From the NCBI GenBank assembly GCA_963693365.1, contig CAVNZM010000008.1:5890001-5954000 (forward strand): a stretch of DNA of 64,000 nucleotides. Direction: 5' to 3'. This document shows, piece after piece, positions 10,443 to 25,820 of this stretch. Positions within the stretch are counted from its first letter, which is position 1. Each line of letters begins with the position of its first letter. The position numbers and the translations under genes are program-made. Under the pieces are notes generated by a model. That model was not told where the DNA came from and did not search any database. It saw only the letters and a list, made by a program, of their open reading frames with translations. This DNA is from Amoebidium appalachense. Taxonomy: Eukaryota > Ichthyosporea.

Positions 10443-10871
10443 ATGACATCAACTGGCAGCGCGCCGAATCATATAGTGCTTGATTCATCGGCCGCGGCAA
10501 TAGGCACGGCAATAGGCACTGGTGTCCAGATCCAATTGCCGGATACCCAATCAGGTGGCGGCTTTTGCAGGTCATGCTCACTCATGTGCTGTAATAGTAA
10601 TCGAAAAATCTACGTTTATTTATTTCATGCTCACTCATGTGCTGTAATAGTAATCGAAAAATCTACGTTTATTTTATTTCATTCAAGTCTTGTGTACAAC
10701 GAACATAAAACATCAACATGGATGCCTTTTGCCGCGGGTCATTCGGATGTCATTCGAATAGCACCTCTTTTGCCCCCCCTCCCCTCCGATGAGTGGCTTT
10801 TGAATTTCATGATGACGAATGCGTGTCAGATCCCAAAATTGTCTAATTTGCCATGTTACGGTATAGACTGA
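10443..10871 (+). CDS. Possible small ORF spanning a tandem repeat
   Basis: Starts MTSTGSAPNHIVLDSSAAAI and contains FCRSCSLMCC. About 142 codons are open, but the frame runs through a 54-bp direct repeat at 10572-10680, so length conservation is doubtful. There are no recognisable domains. Confidence 0.2.
   Translation: MTSTGSAPNHIVLDSSAAAIGTAIGTGVQIQLPDTQSGGGFCRSCSLMCCNSNRKIYVYLFHAHSCAVIVIEKSTFILFHSSLVYNEHKTSTWMPFAAGHSDVIRIAPLLPPLPSDEWLLNFMMTNACQIPKLSNLPCYGID
10572..10680 (+). repeat. 54-bp tandem duplication
   Basis: Two near-identical copies of a unit starting CATGCTCACTCATGTGCTGT and ending in TTTATTTCAT. A second, smaller pair (CTGTTGTTTGTGTGAAATCT) lies at about 10328-10400. Confidence 0.85.
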
Positions 10872-11395
10872 CTTTTATTCAAATGTATCGACAGTATACG
10901 AAACACAGGAAAAAGCTACTAGAATTGCTTTACTTTTGAAATTGGAGCTTACTTGTTTGCAGATGACCCGTTACCAATTCGCGTGCTCATGAATCGCGAT
11001 GCTTACTGTGAAAAGCCTTGCCCCCCTCCAGATAGTGCACGTGATCCTACGATCTTCCCCAACCGCTGTCCAGCCAATCAAAAGGAGTGCGATTTGCTGG
11101 TTGTTTTTGCTATGTATACCAAAAGTTGTTTATACTTCATTAAAACGGCCGTAAGCAAAAAAAAAAGAATAAAATCAAAAATTAATTTGTCCAAATAGCT
11201 TTGATTGTTGCAATGTGATATAAAGGAGTAATTTTCTAACTTGTTTGACAGCGGGGTATCCAAATTGATTGGGCGCGTATCAGCTGCAAAAGCGTGCCTT
11301 TACATGTGCGAATGATTTAATTGGTTGTTTGGGGTCTTATTCAAGCGCCTGTTGATTCGCCACACATCAGCTGTCCAAATTGTCCCGTTTCCCGA

Positions 11396-11404
11396 TATAA
11401 AAAG
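11396..11404 (+). promoter_or_regulatory. TATA box for the ORF at 11467
   Basis: TATAAAAAG lies 71 bp before the ATG, with a pyrimidine-rich leader between. Spacing suits a TATA promoter with a short 5' UTR. Confidence 0.5.
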
Positions 11405-11466
11405 CGGTTACAGTCCCAGTTCTCTTACTTTTTCACCTTTCACCTTCTCTTGCATTCTCTTAAAAG

Positions 11467-11922
11467 ATGGGGACGTACGAAAAAGAAATTGACACAAAAC
11501 TGGACGAGGTTTTCGGTAGTGCCCGCACTGTTCAAGCAAGGGAAGAAAACACTCGCAGGCTGATTAAAAAATGTAACCAAAGTCTTGCCGGTGCACGCGC
11601 AGGGAGCGAAAAAATTAAAACTTGCATGGTGGAATACACGAAGGCACTAGGCGAAGTATCAAGAGAAATGGAGTCGCTTTACATAGCTAGAGACACACGG
11701 GATACCGACGTAATGAAAACATTTGAAAATTTCGTTAAAGATCAGGATCGTGATATGCGAGATTTCGAATGTGTAATGAACAAATACGAAGAAACGACAC
11801 GTCGTGTGTTCAAGTCTGCATTGGAAGCAGCTGGGGGGCGGGCGACAAGGACAGAACAAGATGAATCGAGGGAAGGGCCGCGCAAGAGGCATCGTGGCGG
11901 ACTTGGAGGGAGGGAGAAGTAA
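11467..11922 (+). CDS. Small coiled-coil protein with basic tail
   Basis: Intact 151-residue ORF starting MGTYEKEIDTKLDEVFGSAR. Most of it is helical with heptad-like spacing (VEYTKALGEVSREMESLYIA, NKYEETTRRVFKSALEAAGG) and it ends in a basic GPRKRHRGGLGGREK tail. It has a good TATA promoter and no introns, unlike the host genes around it. I do not know the family. The compact gene layout fits the idea that the 5.7-16.5 kb block is foreign. Confidence 0.6.
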   Translation: MGTYEKEIDTKLDEVFGSARTVQAREENTRRLIKKCNQSLAGARAGSEKIKTCMVEYTKALGEVSREMESLYIARDTRDTDVMKTFENFVKDQDRDMRDFECVMNKYEETTRRVFKSALEAAGGRATRTEQDESREGPRKRHRGGLGGREK

Positions 11923-11930
11923 CAGGGGGC

Positions 11931-11931
11931 T

Positions 11932-11962
<31 letters not shown>

Positions 11963-11966
11963 GGGG
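11931..11966 (+). repeat. T-run/G-run composite homopolymer
   Basis: A T run is directly followed by a G run, equivalent to C run then A run on the other strand. This polarity recurs throughout the window. Confidence 0.85.
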
Positions 11967-12084
11967 TGTGCTTACACACTGGGGGGGTGGATGCTTACAC
12001 ACTGATAGTGTTTGTTATGTTGGTGTATAGTAGATTGTATAGGCATTATATGGTGTTTTCCAAATTTTTTGATGATGATGTGAC

Positions 12085-12375
12085 TTCAAAATGTTCGATG
12101 GTGGCGTGGTGGGTGGTGTGGCTTAGTAATAACTCGTTTTAAAAATATATATACACGTGATATGGCTTCAAAATGTTCGATGGTGGCGTGGTGGGTGGTG
12201 TGGCTTAGTAATAACTCGTTTTAAAAATATATATACACGTGATATGGCTTCAAAATGTTCGATGGTGGCGTGGTGGGTGGTGTGGCTTAGTAATAACTCG
12301 TTTTAAAAATATATATACACGTGATATGGCTTCAAAACGTTCGATGGTGGCGTGGAAATAACTAGTTTTATAAAT
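12085..12375 (+). repeat. 81-bp tandem repeat, about 3.7 copies
   Basis: The unit carries GGCTTCAAAATGTTCGATGG, TGGCGTGGTGGGTGGTG, AATAACTCGTTTTAAAAATA and TATATACACGTGATAT. The last copy is shortened. Confidence 0.9.
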
Positions 12376-12626
12376 ATAATATATCACGTCACACTCACAT
12401 ACCAGTGTACTTCCCAAAACACCCCCCCCCCCAAAAAAAAAAGCAGTCAAGCCAATTCACTTACCGAGACACTTGCCATCTTGCTGGCTTTGTCGTGAAT
12501 CACCCGAATCGACCCCCATTTCACACACACACACCACACGTGATAGCATGCCCCCCCCCCCACACACACACACACTCAGCATTATTTGCACACACGGGTG
12601 CATTTTTTGTTTCACTTTTTGCATCC

Positions 12627-12862
12627 CCCGGCCTCACACTTAGCATATATATTTGGCCTCCCGGCCTCACACTTAGCATATATATTTGGCCTCCCGGCCT
12701 CACACTTAGCATATATATTTGGCCCCCCGGCCTCACACTTAGCATTTATATTTGCCCCCTCCCGGCCTCACACTTAGCATATATATATTTGGCCCCCGGC
12801 CTCACACTTAGCATTTATATTTGCCCCCTCCCGGCCTCACACTTAGCATTCACATCTGCCCT
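12627..12862 (-). repeat. 33-bp tandem repeat, inverted relative of the octamer arrays
   Basis: Seven units of CCTCCCGGCCTCACACTTAG plus CATATATATTTGG on the + strand. The complement matches the GTGTGAGGCCGGGAGG core of blocks 1 and 2. The array is followed by a (GA)n tract at 12869-12893. Confidence 0.9.
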
Positions 12863-13399
12863 GCCTGCCGAGAGAGAGAGAGAGAGAGAGAGACTTTTTG
12901 CCCCCCCCCCCCCCCCCCCCCCCCTCCCCCCGTGCCCCCCGTGCCCCCCGGAACCACGCCCGGGCAGTGTCTTTCCACACACACACACACACACACGTGT
13001 GCCAGCAAGGCCCCCCAACTGTGAGGCCCCCGCCAGTCTCCTCCGCCTCCTCCGCCCCCCCCTGCCCCCCAGCCTCCCCCTCCCCCCAGCCCCCCCTCCT
13101 CCCGGAACCACGCCCCCAGCGGTGCCATGCCTCCCCCCTGCCCCCCTGCCCCCCTGCACGTGTGCCTCCCCCTCCTCCCGGAACCAGGCCCCCAGTGGTG
13201 GCAGCATATGCCTTTATTAGTCAAACAGAGCCACCAGAAACTTGCACCACTCTGGTGCCTCATGCACATCTACCTGCTGCACAGGCAACATGCTCTATGC
13301 ATACATAATACTTTCTCACTGTGGGTGGCTCGCCAGTCTCGCCCTCCTTGCCCTCCTCGCCAGCATGTGTGCCTCACATATCCGCCCTCTTGCTGGCCT

Positions 13400-16300
13400 G
13401 CCGGAACCACGCCCCCAGTGGTGCCATTCCCCAGCGGTGCCATGCCTCCCCCACTCTCCCAGCCCCCCTGCACGTGTGCCTCCCCTCCCCCCCTGCTGCC
13501 GGAACCACGCCCCCCAGTGGTGGCATTCCAACATGCTTCCCCCACTCTCCCCCGGCCTCCTGTGCACGTGTGCCTCCCCTCCCCCCCTGCTGCCGGAACC
13601 ACGCCCCCCAGTGGTGGCATTCCAACATGCTTCCCCCACTCTCCCCGGCCTCCTGTGCACGTGTGCCTCCCCCTCCCCCCCCTGCTGCCGGAACCACGCC
13701 CCCCAGTGGTGGCATTCCAACATGCTTCCCCCACTCTCCCCGGCCTCCTGTGCACGTGTGCCTCCCCTCCCCCCTGCTGCCGGAACCACGCCCCCCAGTG
13801 GTGGCATTCCAACATGCTTCCCCCACTCTCCCAGCCCCCCTGCACGTGTGCCTCCCCCTCCCCCCCTGCTGCCGGAACCACGCCCCCCAGTGGTGGCATT
13901 CCAACATGCTTCCCCCACTCTCCCAGCCCCCCTGCACGTGTGCCCTCCCCTCCCCCCCTGCTGCCGGAACCACGCCCCCCAGTGGTGGCATTCCAACATG
14001 CCTCCCCCACTCTCCCAGCCCCCCTGCACGTGTGCCCCTCCCCTCCCCCCCTGCTGCCGGAACCACGCCCCCCAGTGGTGGCATTCCAACATGCTTCCCC
14101 CACTCTCCCCGGCCTCCTGTGCACGTGTGCCTCCCCTCCCCCCCTGCTGCCGGAACCACGCCCCCCAGTGGTGGCATTCCAACATGCTTCCCCCACTCTC
14201 CCCGGCCTCCTGTGCACGTGTGCCTCCCCTCCCCCCCTGCTGCCGGAACCACGCCCCCCAGTGGTGGCATTCCAACATGCTTCCCCCACTCTCCCCGGCC
14301 TCCTGTGCACGTGTGCCTCCCCTCCCCCCCTGCTGCCGGAACCACGCCCCCCAGTGGTGGCATTCCAACATGCTTCCCCCACTCTCCCCGGCCTCCTGTG
14401 CACGTGTGCCTCCCCTCCCCCCTGCTGCCGGAACCACGCCCCCCAGTGGTGGCATTCCAACATGCTTCCCCCACTCTCCCAGCCCCCCTGCACGTGTGCC
14501 TCCCCTCCCCCCCTGCTGCCGGAACCACGCCCCCCAGTGGTGGCATCCCAACATGCTTCCCCCACTCTCCCCGGCCTCCTGTGCACGTGTGCCTCCCCTC
14601 CCCCCCTGCTGCCGGAACCACGCCCCCCAGTGGTGGCATTCCAACATGCTTCCCCCACTCTCCCCGGCCTCCTGTGCACGTGTGCCTCCCCTCCCCCCCT
14701 GCTGCCGGAACCACGCCCCCCAGTGGTGGCATTCCAACATGCTTCCCCCACTCTCCCCGGCCTCCTGTGCACGTGTGCCTCCCCTCCCCCCCTGCTGCCG
14801 GAACCACGCCCCCCAGTGGTGGCATTCCAACATGCTTCCCCCACTCTCCCAGCCCCCCTGCACGTGTGCCTCCCCTCCCCCCCTGCTGCCGGAACCACGC
14901 CCCCCAGTGGTGGCATCCCAACATGCTTCCCCCACTCTCCCAGCCCCCCTGCACGTGTGCCTCCCCTCCCCCCCTGCTGCCGGAACCACGCCCCCCAGTG
15001 GTGGCATCCCAACATGCCTCCCCCACTCTCCCAGCCCCCCTGCACGTGTGCCTCCCCTCCCCCCCTGCTGCCGGAACCACGCCCCCCAGTGGTGGCATTC
15101 CAACATGCTTCCCCCACTCTCCCCGGCCTCCTGTGCACGTGTGCCTCCCCTCCCCCCCTGCTGCCGGAACCACGCCCCCCAGTGGTGGCATTCCAACATG
15201 CTTCCCCCACTCTCCCCGGCCTCCTGTGCACGTGTGCCTCCCCTCCCCCCCTGCTGCCGGAACCACGCCCCCCAGTGGTGGCATTCCAACATGCTTCCCC
15301 CACTCTCCCCGGCCTCCTGTGCACGTGTGCCTCCCCTCCCCCCCTGCTGCCGGAACCACGCCCCCCAGTGGTGGCATTCCAACATGCTTCCCCCCACTCT
15401 CCCCGGCCTCCTGTGCACGTGTGCCTCCCCTCCCCCCTGCTGCCGGAACCACGCCCCCCAGTGGTGGCATTCCAACATGCTTCCCCCACTCTCCCAGCCC
15501 CCCTGCACGTGTGCCCTCCCCTCCCCCCCTGCTGCCGGAACCACGCCCCCCAGTGGTGGCATTCCAACATGCTTCCCCCACTCTCCCCCGGCCTCCTGTG
15601 CACGTGTGCCTCCCCTCCCCCCCTGCTGCCGGAACCACGCCCCCCAGTGGTGGCATTCCAACATGCTTCCCCCACTCTCCCCGGCCTCCTGTGCACGTGT
15701 GCCTCCCCTCCCCCCCTGCTGCCGGAACCACGCCCCCCAGTGGTGGCATTCCAACATGCTTCCCCCACTCTCCCCGGCCTCCTGTGCACGTGTGCCTCCC
15801 CTCCCCCCCTGCTGCCGGAACCACGCCCCCCAGTGGTGGCATCCCAACATGCTTCCCCCACTCTCCCAGCCCCCCTGCACGTGTGCCTCCCCTCCCCCCT
15901 GCTGCCGGAACCACGCCCCCCAGTGGTGGCATTCCAACATGCTTCCCCCACTCTCCCAGCCCCCCTGCACGTGTGCCTCCCCTCCCCCCTGCTGCCGGAA
16001 CCACGCCCCCCAGTGGTGGCATTCCAACATGCTTCCCCCACTCTCCCCGGCCTCCTGTGCACGTGTGCCTCCCCTCCCCCCCTGCTGCCGGAACCACGCC
16101 CCCCAGTGGTGGCATTCCAACATGCTTCCCCCACTCTCCCCGGCCTCCTGTGCACGTGTGCCTCCCCTCCCCCCCCTGCTGCCGGAACCACGCCCCCCAG
16201 TGGTGGCATCCCAACATGCTTCCCCCACTCTCCCCGGCCTCCTGTGCACGTGTGCCTCCCCTCCCCCCTGCTGCCGGAACCACGCCCCCCAGTGGTGGCA

Positions 16301-16490
16301 TTCCAACATGCTTCCCCCCACTCTCCCAGCCCCCCTGCACGTGTGCCTCCCCTCCCCCCTGCTGCCGGAACCACGCCCCCCAGTGGTGGCATCCCAACAT
16401 GCTTCCCCCACTCTCCCAGCCCCCCTGCACGTGTGCCTCCCCTCCCCCCCTGCTGCCGGAACCACGCCCCCCAGTGGTGGCAGCCAGTGC
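13400..16490 (+). repeat. About 33 copies of a 93-bp GC-rich tandem repeat
   Basis: The core is GGAACCACGCCCCCCAGTGG, TGGCATTCCAACATGCTTCC, then a C/T-rich part and CACGTGTGCCTCCC. Two unit flavours (CCGGCCTCCTGTGCACG and CAGCCCCCCTGCACG) alternate irregularly, with small indels in C runs. All six frames stay open for more than 1000 codons because the unit lacks stop codons; these are not proteins. A short, diverged, inverted relative is at 59325-59640. Confidence 0.97.
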
Positions 16491-16509
16491 CTTACATACT
16501 AATCTATTC

Positions 16510-16682
16510 TATGGCCACATGGCCAGATGGCCAGATTGTTTTGACTTCCGGTGGATCCCCCCCCTGCTCACAGACTGAATTTGATCTGGCCATCTGGCCA
16601 TGTGGGTATAAACCGTTTTCTGTTCAAATATTGGAGAACTGTCGATAGTGATAGAAAATGTCATTGGAAGAACAATCGGGAA
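16510..16682 (+). repeat. Inverted homologous block, left copy
   Basis: Reads ATGGCCACATGGCCAGATGG ... CTGGCCATCTGGCCATGTGG, an internal hairpin, then ACCGTTTTCTGTTC, TTGGAGAACTGTC and GAACAATCGGGAA. The same order appears on the opposite strand at 59111-59294. The tandem arrays next to each copy are also related in inverted orientation. Confidence 0.85.
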
Positions 16683-16736
16683 GGTCATCACGTGATAGAT
16701 ATTTGGAAGTGATCTACTGGAAAGAGCGAAGCAATA

Positions 16737-17191
16737 TTGGACTGCTCCCCCTAGTTGAACAGTTTGGGGGGAAAGCCGAAGGCTCTAAATTCGGATATTC
16801 GGGATTTGGTTGTAAGGTTTTACGGGTCGGGCCGAAGGCCTTAACGGGCCGCAGGCCCGCCTATTGGGCCGCCAGGCCCGGGGCCCCGGGGACCGGGGGC
16901 CTCCCCCCACCCACGCGGGCCACCCCCGGCCCGGCCCGGCCCGCGGGGGCACGGGGAGTAGAGCTCTACTCCCCGTGCCCCCGCGGGCCGGGCCGGGCCG
17001 GGGGTGGCCCGCGTGGGTGGGGGGAGGCCCCCGGTCCCCGGGGCCCCGGGCCTGGCGGCCCAATAGGGCGGGCCTGCGGCCCGTTAAGGCCTTCGGCCCG
17101 ACCCGTAAAACCTTACAACCAAATCCCGAATATCCGAATTTAGAGCCTTCGGCTTTCCCCCCAAACTGTTCAACTAGGGGGAGCAGTCCAA
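16737..17191. repeat. 455-bp near-perfect palindrome
   Basis: The arms of about 227 bp are exact reverse complements except for a single-base difference near 17066. The centre is GAG|CTC at 16963/16964 with no loop. Arm ends read TTGGACTGCTCCCCC and GGGGGAGCAGTCCAA. The inner part is extremely GC-rich (GGGCCCGGGGCC type). As DNA it would extrude a cruciform; as RNA it would be one long hairpin. Frames inside it mirror each other and are not genes. Confidence 0.97.
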
Positions 17192-17192
17192 C

Positions 17193-17240
17193 CGAAATAA
17201 CTTCGGTTTCGCTCGGCCACTCGCCCCATGACTCCTGATT
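17193..17240 (+). repeat. Motif repeated inverted at 57087-57137
   Basis: CGAAATAACTTCGGTTTCGC followed by TCGGCCACTCGCCCCATGAC and TCCTGAT. The complement lies at 57087-57137 with one or two differences. Confidence 0.8.
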
Positions 17241-18641
17241 AACGGGTTAACGGAAATTCCTGAGCGGCTGCTGCCACCATATGATTGGTTTTCGCTTCCT
17301 ATTGGTAGAAAATTTTACGACAGTACATTTTGATTCGCTTAGCCGGCATCACCCTGTTCTTAGAACGTCTGTAAATGGTTATCAATCACAGTGTAAACAA
17401 GCGGATCTTGGAACTTGTACGACTGTGATTGGTGTATCTCAAATGTTGAAGATGCTAAACCAATCATAATTGCGTTTTGTTCAGTTTACCTTACTTATGA
17501 TTGGTGGAACCTATCGTATGACCACGTGCTCACCGGCAAACGGCGGTGCTGTACATACTTCTTCCCACGCACAGCCGAGTTGCACGAAGTGTGTTTCTGT
17601 ATACGTACCTTTCAGTACTAACAACTAAGCCCCGTACTAAGGTATGCATATAAGCGTAATATTCTCTCTGTCCTTTAGCTTTGCCTTCTTCACTTCTGCT
17701 GGAAATTTACATGTCACGGACAGGAAGTTTACAGTGCGTAACAGCTCAACACGAAGCACGCAGACACACGGACATCAGCTCGCCCACGCATCAGTGCAAG
17801 CACAACGCACACGGGCGGAAAAGTGTACGCACACTTGAACGAAAGGAACATCAGCACGCACCTAGGGTTGTATTAGAATTCCCAGCTGACTAACCTCACG
17901 ACGGTAGCGGTAGGATGCTGTGCCTTGTTCTTTTACGATGGTCAACATCAAAGAACACCCGCATTAGCCAAAAACGAAAACAGCACGCACACTCACACAG
18001 GCATATTCCGCACTTTGAATAGACATAAAAGTTACACGCGCACGCACACACACACACACGCACACGCACACACGCACACACGCAAACACACACACATACA
18101 CCGACACAAACCAAGACGTCACACGCGCTCACACATCTGTGCTTACTCAGAGGTACATATTCCATGCTTAAATAAACTCTACGTATACAATGTCGCATAC
18201 CCATGTCCACACACCCACACACATACATACACACACCAGCGGGCATGCACATAGCTTATGGCGTAAATATATGCGTGCACCCCTCATTCCCTCCTTTCCC
18301 CTTCCCCACCTCCCGCCAACGAAAACAGTGGATTTTCAGGTTTTTAATTGCTTACCCGTTTATGAGCACTACTTCGCTTGTGACACGAAAAACATGTCGT
18401 TGTTTGTTGGGGCTTGTTCGTGTACTTTCTACTTTGCATGCACCCCCCCCCCTCCCCCCCCCCCCCCCCCCCCCCCCCCACCTGCCCCGCCTGCCCTCCC
18501 TTGATGCGCACCCCCAAGGAACACGTCTCTCGATACCAACCCCCCCCCCTCCTCCTCCTCTCCCCCTCCCCCCCGCGCCCCCTCGGCCACCGACCCACCC
18601 ACCCACCCAACCACCCTCCCATCCCCTGTTCTCTTGTAACA
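17241..18641. other. Upstream region of IDI1, CA-rich
   Basis: No convincing ORF. Contains inverted CCAAT motifs near 17283 and 17298, CA-rich DNA at 18040-18115 and 18195-18235, and a C run at 18440-18480. It probably holds the IDI1 promoter and a 5' UTR intron. Confidence 0.45.
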
Positions 18642-18674
18642 TACTAACCCCGACTGCTTCCCGCATTCTTCCAG
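18642..18674 (+). promoter_or_regulatory. Branch site and acceptor of a 5' UTR intron of IDI1
   Basis: TACTAAC at 18642-18648 is the yeast-type consensus branch sequence. TTCCAG at 18669-18674 ends 9 nt before the ATG in GCCACCATG. This implies an untranslated first exon further upstream. Confidence 0.55.
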
Positions 18675-18683
18675 ACCGCCACC

Positions 18684-22218
<3,535 letters not shown>

Positions 22219-22232
22219 TTGGCTTCTACGAT

Positions 22233-22310
22233 ATGGAAGAGGGGGGATATCCTCGAAAACGTAGTCTCAGATGATGGCAGACCTCGATACTTTCCATAGG
22301 TTGTGGTTGC
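22233..22310 (+). repeat. Tandem partial duplication of the IDI1 3' end
   Basis: GATATCCTCGAAAACGTAG, ATGGCAGACCTCGATACTTT and CCATAGGTTGTGGTTG repeat, with about 15 percent change, the last 75 bp of the coding region at 22159-22225, including the stop region. Confidence 0.8.
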
Positions 22311-23476
22311 CTCAGCCTGGTCATATCTCATTTTAACGTATGGAAATGATTGGAGGATGATGTTTATGATGACTTTACTGGTCACGTTTGTAATTTTCCT
22401 TGAGTCTATGGGGTCCTATCGTGTGTGATTCCTATTCCCTCTCCCACACATTTGTGGTTGTTTTTTTTCGCTTTTCGTACTTCCGCTGGCTCTGGATTTT
22501 ATTTTTTGAAAAGTTACTAACTAGCATATTGTACTGAGTGGGTTAGATTTTATTACGCCCCACCCCGCCACACTCACAAACATTTCTACTCCTACTTGTG
22601 TGAGAGGTGTGAAACTGAACACATAGGTAATTGCTGCCACTGAAGGGAACTTTTCTACCCCTTCTTTAACTCTCCCCCCCCCTTTCTTTCGAATTGCTGA
22701 GAGTGACATTTATCTTTCGGATGTAAAAACAGAATGCTGTGCTGGGCGCAGTCACGGAAATAATATGAAGTGCACACAATGCATGTGTACGTCACTGCTC
22801 TATGTGCCTGTGTGAGTGGCCTGCCTGCTCCTGTCACAGTATGTGGTTGGTGGTGGTGGGGGCCCCCGGGGGGGGGGAGGGGGGGATTATACCGGTAACT
22901 AGCTACAGTGTCACACGAAGAGACCGAGGGAAAGCACTATGTACATGTGCATGTAGCCTGCTGACGGAAAGTGAGGGAGAGGACGGGCCCGGCCACTGAG
23001 CCGGGTAATGTGTTTGTCGGTGTCTGACTGAGGATTGGAATGTTGCGACATTCTTTCGAACCCTGTTCGGTTTTAGGCCGGGCCAGAAGGCCTCTCCACT
23101 ATGTAGAACTTTTTTGAAGTCCAGGCATGCAGTTTACGGTTAACCGTTTGCAGAAAGTTTGATTCCTTCTTCCCAGCAAAAGTAGTTTTCACGCGGCCTT
23201 TATTACACTGTAACTGGTATAGTGTTTCAGGCGCATCAGTCATCCAGCTTCCGGTACGCAGGGATCATCTCCAAAATTAGGTCTCTACGTCAGTGATCGT
23301 CACCAACTTTATCTTCTCCCTCTGCCCCCTCCTTTTCCATCTACTATTTCTTTTCCATGCCACAGCAACATCCCGCCCCCTCTCCTCCCTAACTCACCCC
23401 CCCCCCCCCCCCCCCCCCCCCACCTCCTCCCCCCCTCCCCTTCTCCCCACCCCCCCATTTTTTCTTTAAAATTTAG
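22311..23476. other. Intergenic or 5' UTR region before the bHLH gene
   Basis: No supported ORF; mostly unique sequence. It likely contains the promoter and an upstream untranslated exon of the next gene, since exon 23477 begins at an acceptor (ATTTAG|AGAATG). Confidence 0.4.
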
Positions 23477-23479
23477 AGA

Positions 23480-24034
23480 ATGTCTGCGGATTGGTTGGCC
23501 AGCCGTCGTCGTTCTCTGTCTGCCCCCAGTCTGCTTGCAATGGATGCAGCCCAAATTGGGACCCAAACCCACACGTAAGATACCCCCCCCCCCCCCCCCC
23601 TCCCCCCCCCTCCCCCCGCTCCCCGCCCCTTCCCCCCCCCCCCTCCCCCCTCCTCTTGTCTCCTTCCTCTTCCCCCCTGCCTCCTTCCCCCCCAAAACCC
23701 TACCCGGCCACCCATCCACCCACCCTCGACCACCACCGCCACTAGCACACGCGCACACGCATATGCAGCAACACCAACACACATCCCCAGGTGTGCTCAC
23801 AACGCACACCCTCACAAGGGCACGCGCTAACACACACACGCACATTCTCCCACACATGCACAAGTAGCCACAAACACACACACAAACACACACGCGTACC
23901 GCCTGCACACACACACACGCACACACACACACACACACACATTAACACCCAGACCCGTGCGGACACACACAAACACAAACCCACCATGCTCAAATTACTT
24001 TGCACGCACCGGCACACACTTGCGCACCCGCACC

Positions 24035-24074
<40 letters not shown>

Positions 24075-24621
24075 GACACACAGACACGCACACACACACA
24101 TAAGTGTTTTATTTACACCGCTCCTCCCCACACACACACAGATCTTTTTTCTTTCAATTTCTACATTTTGTTTTCGATTCCGTTTGTTCAGCAAGCTCTA
24201 TCTTTGCGTTTTTCGTTCTTTCCTCGTGCTTTAAACGTAATGATACCACAGACCCCTCTAGAGGCCAACTCCTTCCCCCTCCCCCTCCCCCCCACCCCCC
24301 CCCCCTCCCCCTCCCCCCATCCCCACCCTCACCCGTGCCCACCCTCCTCCCACGAATGACTGGGGCCCTAACCTGAGGATGGGCTTCATTATTGATGCAC
24401 ACTTTTTGTGTGTGCCTGCTATCTCCCCCCTTCCCCCCCCTCTCCCTCTCCCGCCTCCCTCCCCTGCCTTCCCCCCTCGTGTTCCCGAACTGGCATCATG
24501 TTGTCTGTCGTGATGCTTATTGTGTTGTGTTGTGTGCTTCTTACTCCGTTATGCACTTCCCTCTCCCCCCCCCCCCCCCCCCACCACCACCACCACCACC
24601 ACCACCACCACCACCACCCTC

Positions 24622-24666
<45 letters not shown>

Positions 24667-24833
24667 ACCACCCCTTACCCCTGGAAATCTACCCAGGCAC
24701 CCACCAGACCATGACTTGACTTGCTTTCAGGTTTTTCCCGCACTTCCCTCTGTTGTGAACGAAGCTTAAGTATCATACATTAAGCCAGTCGCAAATATGG
24801 GCTCTGTGTGCAAGGGGCATAGCAGGGTGTTCG

Positions 24834-24886
<53 letters not shown>

Positions 24887-25447
24887 GGGGGGGGAGGGGA
24901 GGGAGAAGGGGGGGGGGGGGAGGAGGGGGAGGGAGAAGGGGGGGGGGGGGGGGGGGGGTTGGTTGGGAAGGCGCACTGGTGCAAGGGGATACTATTGCAG
25001 ATGCGAGGAAAGTGTGGTCTCTATAGATCATTTGACGTACCCATCTAGTCATGTTCCCTTAACCCTAGTCCTGATACCTATATCTCCAATTTACACTCAG
25101 AGTGGCGGCTAATTCTTTAATTTCCTTTTTGCAGGGGGGTTTTCAACGAAAGTGTTCACACGTCGAACGATCTCATAGCCACCCTCAACTCGTTGAACCG
25201 TGACCTCTTTCCTGTCCCACACATCAACCTCGAAGGTTTCAACCTCGATAAGTTCCAGCATGACGTTTTGTCCAACGGGGCCGATGTGTCTCCCTCCCTA
25301 CCACCACACTCACCTACCGAGGTAAGGAAGCTATTTCTTCCCTCTAAGGTGTTTTTTCTGTGACTACTGCACGGGACACGCTCGAGGAAAGGTGTGCGCG
25401 CACACACACGCGTGCGTACACACACACACACACACTTACTCACACAT

Positions 25448-25523
<76 letters not shown>

Positions 25524-25776
25524 ATACACACAAACATGCACACACAGCTGCAAGCCCCCCTCTCCCCCCCTCCCCCCTCCCCACACCTTTACCCTAAATG
25601 AGAAGACAAGAGAACAAAAAACCCCTTCAAACACCTTCTTCTTTCCTTTTTCTCGCCATTTCATTCATACATCTTGGTTGTCTCGTAGAATGCTGTTTGT
25701 GGTAGGGTTGGCCACCTTTTTTTTTTTTTTTTTTTTTTTTTTCCCTCCTGGTTGTTGGCCTTCGGGTGGGGGGAGG

Positions 25777-25820
<44 letters not shown>

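Noticed and set aside
13127-16648. Six overlapping open frames of more than 1000 codons
   Set aside because: They are six readings of one 93-bp tandem unit that lacks stop codons. No start context or domain supports any of them.
16785-17238. Frames on both strands within the palindrome encoding near-identical proteins
   Set aside because: They are a mirror effect of the palindrome, with GC-driven composition and no homology.
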